5,238 bases of DNA from Gammaproteobacteria bacterium (lineage in GTDB: Bacteria; Pseudomonadota; Gammaproteobacteria; UBA6429; Thiohalophilaceae): the NCBI GenBank assembly GCA_024639445.1, contig JAHEIJ010000183.1, forward strand, positions 1 through 5,238. Direction: 5' to 3'. Within the stretch, counting starts at the first letter, position 1, and each line of letters starts with the position of its first letter. This document shows positions 1 to 5,238 of this stretch, one piece after another. The notes beneath the pieces were generated by a model. That model made no database searches, was not told where the DNA came from, and was given only the letters and a program-made list of their open reading frames with translations. The position numbers and the translations under genes are program-made.

Positions 1-991
1 GACTGGAGGCACCAAAGAGATGACCAACGTAATCAGTAGATGAAAAGCTGATGGCCAGATAATCCGGGATTGCATCCTGACCAAGTTGTTCGTTCTCCAA
101 CAGGGCCTTGGCAAAATCCAGAGTCAGTTCGTCACCGGCGGGGCTCAGTGTCAAGCGTGTCGTAAAGTATTTATCGTTCGCGTTACCGTAAGCGTGCGGA
201 AAGGTCCGACCAAAACCCGGAAAGTATGTTTCATATTCTCGGTCATCGGCATTGCCAAACAAATACTTTGTTGGTGAATGCAACAACTCCCAGGACTTAC
301 CGGCGTAGGCCAACGCAGGCTTACGTTCGTTCCACTTATTCACCCAGTCTGGATATTGTTTGTAATAATAGGAACTGGTGACGAATTCACCGCTTTTCTT
401 GGAGAACCAGAAAGCCTTGCCCGCATGCCCGGCCATCGATACCGCACCCCGGTCCTTCACCGACACGGCGAATATTTTCGAGCGCCCGGCAAAATGGACC
501 GCCATCTCGTCGCTTAGTGTCGAAGTTAAGATATTATTGGGAGAACGGCCATCCACCTTGGCTGCTTTCTGGGTAGGATCGATTTCGGTCTGCTTATCGA
601 CATCGGCACCGGGTGTCAGCAGGCGGTAAGCGGGGTCCTCTATATTATAGGTAAGGCGAGCTTGCTCATGGTCAAACCACACGTTGGCGACCATGCCGTG
701 AGCCGCCGGTACGGTACCGGTAGCCAGAGACGTATGACCCACGATGGTCTCGGTGTTAGCGTGCTGGTAGTGGGCATTGGTGTAGTGGACACCCTTTTCC
801 ATCAGGTAACGGAAACCACCCTTGCCTAACACCTTGGCGTAACGCTCAGGCAGGTCACCGCGCAGGGCATCGACGGTTATTTGTAATACCAGCTTCGGTT
901 GTTCGCTTGCCCAGACAGGCGTGACAGATAATAGCGACCAAGCGAGTAGCGAGGTAATAACCATCATGAAGTGACGTGAGTGACTATTCAT
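1..991 (-). CDS. PafA-like alkaline phosphatase superfamily protein, secreted, 3' end outside window
   Basis: Partial gene: 330 residues from ATG at 991, open to the window edge. Residues 1-28 look like a Sec signal peptide ending VWA|SE, so the enzyme should be periplasmic or exported. It matches the phosphate-monoesterase branch typified by PafA. Visible sites: metal-ligand Asp41 in QITVDALRGD; the presumed nucleophile Thr82 in NTETIVGH; Asn103 in ANVWFD; Lys179 and Arg181 in SVKDRGA, the Lys-x-Arg pair I recall as diagnostic of PafA-type monoesterases; Asp320 and His324 in STDYVGHLFG, a zinc-ligand pair. The last ligands (the Asp-His pair and final His) would lie beyond the edge. PafA proteins are usually about 540-550 residues, so roughly 60% is present. 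A GGAAG at 1006-1002, 10 nt upstream, is a moderate ribosome binding site. It sits behind a terminator, so it probably has its own promoter. Substrate is unproven; a phosphodiesterase relative is the alternative. Confidence 0.88.
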   Translation of the reverse strand, partial: MNSHSRHFMMVITSLLAWSLLSVTPVWASEQPKLVLQITVDALRGDLPERYAKVLGKGGFRYLMEKGVHYTNAHYQHANTETIVGHTSLATGTVPAAHGMVANVWFDHEQARLTYNIEDPAYRLLTPGADVDKQTEIDPTQKAAKVDGRSPNNILTSTLSDEMAVHFAGRSKIFAVSVKDRGAVSMAGHAGKAFWFSKKSGEFVTSSYYYKQYPDWVNKWNERKPALAYAGKSWELLHSPTKYLFGNADDREYETYFPGFGRTFPHAYGNANDKYFTTRLTLSPAGDELTLDFAKALLENEQLGQDAIPDYLAISFSSTDYVGHLFGASS

Positions 992-1090
992 AAGACAGGT
1001 ACTTCCAGGAATTAGTTACATGATCATTCTAGCAGGTATTGTGAACCCGTTAGCCTTTTCTAGTCGGCTATCACTAAGCATGCAGGATAT
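992..1090 (-). promoter_or_regulatory. Spacer expected to hold the phosphatase promoter; no clear promoter motif
   Basis: This stretch lies between the sulfatase terminator and the PafA-like start, so a promoter is expected here. On the minus strand I see TTCACA and TAGAAT, but they are only 8 nt apart, and other pairings give poor hexamers or spacing. I see no convincing PHO-box-like direct repeats. Its role as a promoter region is inferred only from position. Confidence 0.25.
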
Positions 1091-1120
1091 AAGAAAACGA
1101 CGGGCCGTAATGGCCCGTCG
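1091..1120 (-). terminator. Rho-independent terminator after the sulfatase gene
   Basis: A perfect 9-bp inverted repeat (CGACGGGCC at 1098-1106, GGCCCGTCG at 1112-1120) encloses a 5-nt loop. Read on the minus strand, the G+C-rich stem is followed at once by TTTTCTT (1097-1091), the U-rich tract of an intrinsic terminator. It starts 15 nt after the sulfatase stop codon. On the plus strand the stem is followed by GTGTCTTCC, which is not a good U-tract, so termination is mainly for leftward transcription. Confidence 0.9.
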
Positions 1121-1135
1121 GTGTCTTCCAATTGG

Positions 1136-2701
1136 CTACTTCGAACCACCGCTGGTTTTCATTTTCTCCATCACCTGATTGATACTGAAACTCGCCGGTT
1201 TCTGACGCGGTGGAAACTCCTTGAACGTCTTGAGGAACTCTCCAACATAAACTTGCGCAGGAACCAGTAAGAAAATGCGATCGATCATCCAGTCATAATA
1301 AGTATTGGACGTGACATGCGCGCGCTCATAAGGATCACGTCTGAGATTGGTCATCAGCGGTACGCGCAACGGTGTCCAGGGTTCGATCCAGGCGCGCAAT
1401 GTGTCGTATTCCTTCTGCTCCATGAAGATCAGTTTCCAATCGTCGTAACGCAGCGCCGTTAGCTCGCCCGTATCGGCGAAGTAAAAGATCTCGTGGCGTG
1501 GTCCTTTTTCGGCCTTACCGGTCAGGTGGGGCAGGAAATTATAACCGTCAAGATGAACCTTATATTTGCGTCCGATGGCTTTAACCTTGCCTTTCTTCAG
1601 TTTAGCCTTGAGGTCCGGTTCGCCGGCGGCGGCAAGTAAGGTTGGCATCCAGTCCATATGGTGCATGATTTCGTTTGACACGCTACCCGCTTTAATTTTG
1701 CCGGGCCAACGCACCAGGGACGGCACGCGCCAGCCACCTTCCCAGTTGGTGTTCTTTTCGCCAAAGAACGGTGACCAGGCTGCATCGGGCCAGGTGTTCA
1801 TGTGCGGGCCGTTATCGGTCGAATAATGCACGATGGTGTTGTCGGTGATACCAAGTTCATCAAGTTTCTTCAGCAGCTTACCGACATGCCTGTCATGTTC
1901 GACCATGCCATCGGCATACTCATCCTGGCCGGAAATACCGCGTAGCTCATCCTTTACATACGTGCGGAAGTGCATGCGCGTGCCATTCCACCAGACATAG
2001 AACGGTTTACCTGCCTTGTGCGACCGTTCGATGAAGTCCAGCGCGGCATCAATTGTTTCATCGTCGATGGTTTCCATGCGCTTTTTCGTCAGGGGACCGG
2101 TATCTTCGATCTTTTGTTTACCCTTTGGCAATGCCCAACTATGGATCACACCACGGGGACCGAAACGTTCCTTGAATTTCGGATCCTTCGGGTAATCTTC
2201 ATTTTCCGGCTCTTCCTCGGCATTCAGGTGATAAAGATTGCCAAGGAACTCATCGAAGCCATGATTGGTCGGCAGGTGCTCGTCCCGATCACCGAAATGG
2301 TTCTTGCCGAAGTGGCCGGTGACATAGCCCTGTGCCTTGAGCAGGGCGGGGATGTTTGGATCTTCTTTCTGCATGCCAAGCTTGGCACCGGGCAGACCGA
2401 CCTTGGACAGCCCAGTCCGGTACACACTTTGCCCGGTGATATAGGACGACCGACCGGCGGTGCAGCTTTGCTCACCATAATAGTCAGTAAACATCATTCC
2501 TTCTTTGGCAATGCGGTCGATGTTTGGTGTTTTGTAACCCACTAAGCCAAATGTGTAGGCACTGATGTTGGACTGGCCAATGTCGTCGCCCCATATAATC
2601 AGCATGTTGGGCTTGCTTGCCGCGTACGACATGGTTGTTGTGAAGAGCATTAAAACGGGTAGTAGCAATACTCGTATGTATCTTCTTATGTGCTTATTCA
2701 T
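1136..2701 (-). CDS. Secreted sulfatase (arylsulfatase-type, formylglycine-dependent)
   Basis: 521-residue sulfatase expected to hydrolyse a sulfate ester in the periplasm or outside the cell. Residues 1-28 form a signal peptide (basic RRYIR, hydrophobic core, cut near SYAA|S). Motifs run in family order: Asp39-Asp40 metal ligands in WGDDIG; Cys80 in SCTAGR, the residue converted to formylglycine, with Arg84; Lys133 and His135 in HFGKNHFG; His244 in TRMHF; Asp296-Asn297 in STDNGPH; Lys316 followed by EGGWRVP. All expected catalytic residues are present and the length is normal. The C-terminus (RRDPYERA, then FKEFPPRQKPASF) is the conserved tail of this bacterial arylsulfatase subgroup. I chose ATG 2701, not the in-frame ATG at 2713, because GGAGG sits 5 nt before 2701 and the earlier ATG overlaps that site. 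No maturase gene is visible here. Substrate cannot be told from sequence. A terminator follows the stop. Confidence 0.95.
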   Translation of the reverse strand: MNKHIRRYIRVLLLPVLMLFTTTMSYAASKPNMLIIWGDDIGQSNISAYTFGLVGYKTPNIDRIAKEGMMFTDYYGEQSCTAGRSSYITGQSVYRTGLSKVGLPGAKLGMQKEDPNIPALLKAQGYVTGHFGKNHFGDRDEHLPTNHGFDEFLGNLYHLNAEEEPENEDYPKDPKFKERFGPRGVIHSWALPKGKQKIEDTGPLTKKRMETIDDETIDAALDFIERSHKAGKPFYVWWNGTRMHFRTYVKDELRGISGQDEYADGMVEHDRHVGKLLKKLDELGITDNTIVHYSTDNGPHMNTWPDAAWSPFFGEKNTNWEGGWRVPSLVRWPGKIKAGSVSNEIMHHMDWMPTLLAAAGEPDLKAKLKKGKVKAIGRKYKVHLDGYNFLPHLTGKAEKGPRHEIFYFADTGELTALRYDDWKLIFMEQKEYDTLRAWIEPWTPLRVPLMTNLRRDPYERAHVTSNTYYDWMIDRIFLLVPAQVYVGEFLKTFKEFPPRQKPASFSINQVMEKMKTSGGSK

Positions 2702-2711
2702 AAATACCTCC
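2702..2711 (-). promoter_or_regulatory. Ribosome binding site that fixes the sulfatase start
   Basis: GGAGGT (2711-2706) is a near-perfect Shine-Dalgarno sequence; GGAGG is followed by 5 nt and then the ATG at 2701. It rules out the in-frame ATG at 2713, which lies immediately before it. The same element is copied exactly 107 bp upstream (2818-2813) by the tandem duplication. Confidence 0.85.
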
Positions 2712-2787
2712 ATGATTCAACGTTTATTTAAACTTCATTTCCTCACCCGTGTTACCGGAATTTTGCTGCAACAATAACCCTGTGGTT

Positions 2788-2808
2788 TTAGCGAATGTGC
2801 TTATTCAT
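2788..2808 (-). other. Mini-ORF MNKHIR created by the duplication (possible leader peptide)
   Basis: The upstream copy of the sulfatase start (ATG 2808, with GGAGGT at 2818-2813) reads MNKHI, crosses the duplication junction, adds one Arg and stops at TAA 2790-2788, which is the copied hdeD stop. The peptide MNKHIR equals the first six residues of the sulfatase, although the Ile and Arg codons past the junction differ (ATT CGC versus ATA AGA). An in-frame ATG at 2820 could extend it by four residues. The reading frame is seen directly; translation is likely given the strong site; any regulatory effect on the sulfatase, whose start lies 86 nt beyond the stop, is inference. Confidence 0.5.
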
Positions 2809-2894
2809 AAATACCTCCATGATTCAACGTTTATTTAAACTTCATTTCCTCACCCGTGTTACCGGGATTTTGCTGCAACAATAACCCTGTGGTT

Positions 2895-3448
2895 TTAGCG
2901 AAGCGAATTGCCAACGCTGCGTACTGTCATCGCAACAGCAAAAATCGAGATGCCATCGAAAATCAGTTTTACCCCCACCAGGATACCGAAGGCCTGATCG
3001 CCCGGGAATGGCCATTCGAACAAGATTAAACCACCAAGCACGATACTTAACACGCCACTTAAGACGATCCAGCCACTGCCGGTTGCCGGTGGCAGTCGGA
3101 CTGCAACACTATGTTCGAAATTCCATCAACAACTAAATAGGCAATGGCTACAATGGTTATGACGCGCAATCCCAGCGCGGGATCGGATATCATGACAATG
3201 CCTGCGATGAGAGCGAGTATGCCAAACAGGAAACGCAGTATGGCATCACCCCACGACATGGCAACCCAGGCAAAGGCGATCCGCAAAAAACCACTCACAA
3301 CCAAAAGAATCCCGACGATGACACCGATGGTCATACCGGTAACCGTCGGGGCGAAAACTGCAATTAATCCAAGAATGATTAAACCGATGCCAAGATACCT
3401 GGCCGTGTCTATCATTCTCGGAACCACCATTTCAGATATGTTATTCAT
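2895..3448 (-). pseudogene. HdeD family (DUF308) membrane protein, frameshifted
   Basis: HdeD-type proteins are six-helix inner-membrane proteins of about 185 residues; E. coli HdeD is linked to acid resistance. From ATG 3448 (AAGGT 7 nt upstream) the frame encodes four hydrophobic segments (about residues 17-35, 39-57, 69-87, 93-113) and the family-like IAYLVVDGISNIV. After codon 115 it runs into non-family sequence (QSDCHRQPAVAGSS) and stops at 3059. The missing C-terminal half is intact in another frame: PPATGSGWIVLSGVLSIVLG, then EWPFPGDQ and a last helix ILVGVKLIFDGISIFAVAM, ending at TAA 2897-2895. Adding one G near 3101-3106 (TTGCAG to TTGGCAG) restores ...NIVLAVRLPPATGSGW and a 184-residue protein, the usual length. 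Either a real loss-of-function mutation or a sequencing error in a G run; the rest of the gene is undamaged, so the lesion is recent at most. Confidence 0.88.
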
Positions 3449-3526
3449 AAGAATACCTTATTCCTGTGTTGTCTCGCGTGATGCGATTGTTTATTTACAG
3501 GCATGCACATTAGACACTACATACCC
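3449..3526 (-). other. Short spacer between the coiled-coil gene and hdeD
   Basis: A 78-nt gap carrying the hdeD ribosome binding site (AAGGT at 3459-3455). I see no stem plus U-tract terminator and no convincing promoter hexamers, so read-through from the upstream genes is plausible. Confidence 0.5.
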
Positions 3527-4174
3527 TCAGGAAAATAGATTATTGAATGCATCCTTGATTTTCGTGGCGCCGGCTGACAGTTCAGTCTCAAAGGTATCGA
3601 GTTTGCCTGATGCTGTTTTACGTTTTTCATCCAGTTCGCCTTTATAAGCATCGATCTTGGATTGCACGTCTTGTTTGTATTTTTCGAAATCAGTCTTGGC
3701 GCGCGCTTTATCTTCATCGAACTGTGCCTGCATTGCGTCAATTTCTGCTTCCAACGCATCCGATTCCCTGACATAGGCATCCATCAGCGCATCAAGGTCG
3801 GCCTGCAGTGTCGCGTCTTCTTTAGCAATGGCAACATCGAGTTCAGCTTCAAACGCCGCTATGCTTGATTGGGTTTTTTGTTTCCACTCCTGGTAGGCAT
3901 CTCGTGTGTCCGCCGCACCCAGGGCGAGTTGTACCTGTAGATGCTCAAAAGAAGCTCTGACTTTGGTTTTCGTTTCCTCCGCCAAACCACTTGCTTCATC
4001 GATTTTATCTCTTACATGTTGTGCTACCTGTTCAAACCGTCGCTTCTGCTCTTCAACCCGCTCAATAACCTCTTCTTTGTTGAGTTCAAGCTGAGCTTGC
4101 AATGCAGTGGCCTGCGCTTCCCATTTATCAAGCTTTGCATCAATCGCTCCACGGATTTCTTTAATTGTGCTCAT
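3527..4174 (-). CDS. Alpha-helical coiled-coil protein of unknown function
   Basis: 215 residues, function not recognised. It is highly charged, rich in Ala, Glu, Lys, Asp and Gln, and contains no Pro and no Cys, which fits one long uninterrupted helical or coiled-coil structure across almost the whole length. There is no signal peptide and no membrane segment, so it is probably cytoplasmic, perhaps lying on the membrane surface. Degenerate internal repeats are visible: YQEWKQKTQSSIAAFEAELD (94-113) aligns with FEKYKQDVQSKIDAYKGELD (163-182), and LDTFETELSAG (192-202) repeats the latter part. ATG 4174 is supported by AAGGAG 6 nt upstream. It lies 92 nt after the holin-like gene and 78 nt before hdeD, all on one strand. 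The composition recalls LEA-like or apolipoprotein-like helical proteins, but that is only a resemblance. Confidence 0.85.
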   Translation of the reverse strand: MSTIKEIRGAIDAKLDKWEAQATALQAQLELNKEEVIERVEEQKRRFEQVAQHVRDKIDEASGLAEETKTKVRASFEHLQVQLALGAADTRDAYQEWKQKTQSSIAAFEAELDVAIAKEDATLQADLDALMDAYVRESDALEAEIDAMQAQFDEDKARAKTDFEKYKQDVQSKIDAYKGELDEKRKTASGKLDTFETELSAGATKIKDAFNNLFS

Positions 4175-4266
4175 CGTTATCTCCTTTTAACTGCGTTTAT
4201 TAGAAATGGCCTGTGCTGACCGTTTTTACTACGTCGTCTTTTAGTGTTTGTAATTTAGTACGATCA
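4175..4266 (-). promoter_or_regulatory. Spacer before the coiled-coil gene, with its ribosome binding site
   Basis: This 92-nt gap is A+T-rich and carries AAGGAG at 4186-4181. Possible hexamers TTACAA and TAGTAA with 16-nt spacing match consensus poorly, so an internal promoter is only possible. No hairpin with a U-tract is seen. One minus-strand frame stays open across the gap to TAA at 4202-4200 but has no ATG. Confidence 0.3.
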
Positions 4267-4761
4267 TCATTTGTTACGACTCTTCTTGATGGCACCAATC
4301 AGCAAACCCAATATCGGCGCCAGATTATTTGCCAGGTTGCCATAGGACCCGCCTGTCACCGCGGAGAAGCCGGAACGAATGCGCCGCACATCATCGGTTA
4401 CCTGTGTAACCTTCTCCTTGACTTCGTCAAAGTCCGCACTCAGTTCGTTGTAGGCAAGATCGCGGATATCACGAACCATTTTCTCCTGTTCGGTATTCGG
4501 GCCGGCACTGCGTGATGCAAACACCACAACCAGTGCAATAATCCCATCGGCCAGGGCAACCAGCATGGCGGCAATGGCGGGACCTTGAGTTACCGCCAGT
4601 GCCTGGTAGCCGGCGAAATTCAACATCCCCAGCGCGAGCAATACGAATACCAGCGCGACGGCCAATAACACTGTGCGTGTTGCATTACGCCGTGCCTGAA
4701 TTCGAAGCAGTGCCATTTCCGAACGGGCGAGAATTTGTAGTTTCATAATGGGATCGGTCAT
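4267..4761 (-). CDS. Membrane protein of phage-holin-III / YqjE type
   Basis: 164 residues. Two strong hydrophobic segments (about 30-48 and 60-83) form a likely membrane hairpin, preceded by a basic helix (RIQARRNATR). A charged coiled-coil stretch follows (about 91-130, NTEQEKMVRDIRDL to DDVRRIRSG) and then a short hydrophobic tail APILGLLIGAIKKSRNK. This layout resembles the small holin-superfamily-III or YqjE proteins that are commonly next to ElaB/YqjD-like genes; it is not evidence of a prophage or lysis role. I start it at ATG 4761 because GAGG (4773-4770) is 8 nt upstream; ATG 4767 is in frame but only 2 nt from that site. The GAGG overlaps the stop codon of the preceding gene, suggesting translational coupling. 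Family assignment is from overall pattern, so moderate. Confidence 0.8.
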   Translation of the reverse strand: MTDPIMKLQILARSEMALLRIQARRNATRTVLLAVALVFVLLALGMLNFAGYQALAVTQGPAIAAMLVALADGIIALVVVFASRSAGPNTEQEKMVRDIRDLAYNELSADFDEVKEKVTQVTDDVRRIRSGFSAVTGGSYGNLANNLAPILGLLIGAIKKSRNK

Positions 4762-4771
4762 GGTCATTACC

Positions 4772-5092
4772 TCATCTTGGCAGCAGGCGCCCCACCAGGA
4801 CGCCGAGTGCAAATACAACAAGTACCGTTACAGGACTCGCATCCTTGAGCTCCTGATCGATAGTATCGATGAGCTCCTGAAACTGGCTACTGAGATCCGC
4901 CACTTCTGACTTTGCAGCATCCACATCACCACTGCCTGGTTCACCCGAAGCTGTGCCCTGCGCGACTGATTCTTTTTCGGATTCCTGACTGCTGCTCGCC
5001 TGCTGTTTCTCCTTAGCCTTGCGTTCAGCCGTCAGTTCGGCGACTTGCGCACGCAGTTCCTCAATCTCACTTTTCATTTCATCATTTGCCAT
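4772..5092 (-). CDS. Tail-anchored coiled-coil protein, ElaB/YqjD/DUF883-like
   Basis: 106 residues from ATG 5092, chosen because AGGAG (5105-5101) lies 8 nt upstream; the reading frame is open further up to an ATG at 5218 but that part overlaps another coding frame and lacks such a site. Residues 1-31 form a charged coiled coil (EIEELRAQVAELTAERKAKE), 32-56 a Ser/Gln/Glu/Gly-rich linker, 57-84 a second acidic amphipathic helix, and 88-104 a single C-terminal membrane segment ending in GVLVGRLLPR. This N-out coiled coil with a GxLxGxLL-Arg tail is the plan of ElaB/YqjD proteins, which E. coli uses to attach ribosomes to the inner membrane in stationary phase. The ribosome role is not shown here, and the linker is unlike the typical proteins, so the family call is tentative. 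It is followed after 10 nt by the holin-like gene. Confidence 0.78.
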   Translation of the reverse strand: MANDEMKSEIEELRAQVAELTAERKAKEKQQASSSQESEKESVAQGTASGEPGSGDVDAAKSEVADLSSQFQELIDTIDQELKDASPVTVLVVFALGVLVGRLLPR

Positions 5093-5111
5093 GTGTACTT
5101 CTCCTGAATAC

Positions 5112-5238
5112 TTAGTCAGTCGTACTTTCGCTTTGCTCGCCTGTTTGTGCCACAGGGATTGGAGCAGGCGCAAGCAACACCGCCAGCCACTGGGTCTGCT
5201 CACTGGTTTGTGCGGCAAACTTGATGACCATGGTCAGC
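5112..5238 (-). CDS. C-terminal end of an unrecognised gene, start outside window
   Basis: A minus-strand frame is open from the window edge to TAA 5114-5112 and encodes 41 residues: LTMVIKFAAQTSEQTQWLAV, then LLAPAPIPVAQTGEQSESTTD. The end lies 19 nt before the next ATG with that gene's ribosome binding site in between, the normal spacing for genes in one operon. Codon choice looks ordinary for the window. The polar, acidic tail tells little; I do not recognise a family. A short independent ORF starting at the internal ATG (5230) cannot be excluded, but no good ribosome binding site is visible for it. Confidence 0.5.
   Translation of the reverse strand, partial: LTMVIKFAAQTSEQTQWLAVLLAPAPIPVAQTGEQSESTTD

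Larger units (their letters stand above)
2688..2901 (-). repeat. 107-bp tandem direct duplication (2 copies, one mismatch)
   Basis: Bases 2688-2794 and 2795-2901 are head-to-tail copies agreeing at 106 of 107 positions; the sole difference is A at 2759 versus G at 2866. The match ends abruptly on both sides, with one base of ambiguity in the junction (A at 2795 and A at 2902). In the sense of transcription each copy holds the last codons and stop of the HdeD-family gene (TCGCTAA), the spacer, the GGAGGT site, and ATG plus the first few codons of the sulfatase. The right-hand copy is the native end of hdeD and the left-hand copy is the native start of the sulfatase. High identity points to a recent event. 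There are no terminal inverted repeats, so it is not an insertion sequence. Confidence 0.97.

Noticed and set aside
86..629. Plus-strand ORFs of 63, 79 and 83 codons
   Set aside because: They lie opposite the PafA-like gene, whose minus-strand frame has continuous family motifs; the plus-strand products resemble nothing and lack good ribosome binding sites.
1970..2545. Plus-strand 191-codon ORF inside the sulfatase gene
   Set aside because: It is a long shadow frame opposite a gene with all sulfatase motifs in order; its translation has no recognisable features.
2724..2738. Tiny MKFK ORF in each copy of the duplication (also 2831-2845)
   Set aside because: Four codons with GAGG only 2 nt before ATG; too short and too poorly spaced to support as a leader peptide.
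2741..2756. Possible hairpin CCCG/CGGG in the hdeD-sulfatase spacer as a terminator
   Set aside because: Only 3-4 bp of stem, no U-tract after it, and the base that differs between copies weakens it in one of them.
2688..2901. Insertion sequence or MITE as an explanation for the repeat
   Set aside because: No terminal inverted repeats, no transposase, and the copies are directly abutting tandem units carrying local gene ends, which fits a simple duplication.
3144..3647. Plus-strand 167-codon ORF
   Set aside because: It runs antisense across hdeD and into the coiled-coil gene; its Met/Pro/Thr-rich sequence is typical of the complement of hydrophobic membrane codons.
4200..4266. Open minus-strand frame between the holin-like and coiled-coil genes (ending KLQTLKDDVVKTVSTGHF)
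   Set aside because: The residues look gene-like, but the frame has no ATG and no ribosome binding site, and extends upstream only as overlap with the holin-like gene end.
4267..5092. Prophage holin/lysis cassette
   Set aside because: The holin-like protein has no endolysin or phage structural neighbours; the pairing with an ElaB/YqjD-like gene fits a chromosomal membrane-protein pair better.

Overview
The window comes from a bacterial chromosome, most likely a gammaproteobacterium. That placing is an inference from gene content (HdeD-type membrane protein, ElaB/YqjD-like tail-anchored protein, YqjE/holin-like protein), strong GGAGG-type ribosome binding sites and a G+C content near one half by eye; no marker gene fixes the taxon. 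Every gene I can support lies on the minus strand, so transcription runs from high to low coordinates.

Layout in transcription order: (1) the C-terminal end of an unrecognised gene entering from the right edge (5238-5112); (2) a 106-aa protein with a charged coiled coil and one C-terminal membrane anchor (5092-4772), resembling the ElaB/YqjD/DUF883 group; (3) a 164-aa membrane protein of holin-III/YqjE type (4761-4267), almost touching gene 2; (4) a 215-aa coiled-coil protein with no proline or cysteine (4174-3527); (5) an HdeD-family membrane protein gene broken by a one-base frameshift (3448-2895); (6) a 107-bp tandem duplication (2901-2688) spanning the hdeD stop, the intergenic spacer and the translation start of the next gene; (7) a secreted sulfatase of 521 aa with a CTAGR formylglycine motif (2701-1136); (8) a clear intrinsic terminator (about 1120-1091); (9) the first 330 residues of a secreted PafA-like alkaline phosphatase superfamily enzyme (991-1), running off the left edge.

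Genes 1-7 are collinear, closely spaced, and show no terminator between them until 1120-1091, so they could form one transcription unit. Small membrane-anchored and coiled-coil proteins plus HdeD suggest an envelope or stress module; the sulfatase at the 3' end and the phosphatase behind it are exported hydrolases of the same superfamily acting on sulfate and phosphate esters. The joint role is inference.

The most distinctive observations are the near-perfect 107-bp tandem duplication, which places a complete copy of the sulfatase ribosome binding site and start codon upstream and creates a six-codon mini-ORF ending at the copied hdeD stop, and the adjacent frameshifted hdeD gene. I saw no CRISPR array, tRNA, rRNA or insertion sequence. 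I do not see convincing evidence of an entirely new system.
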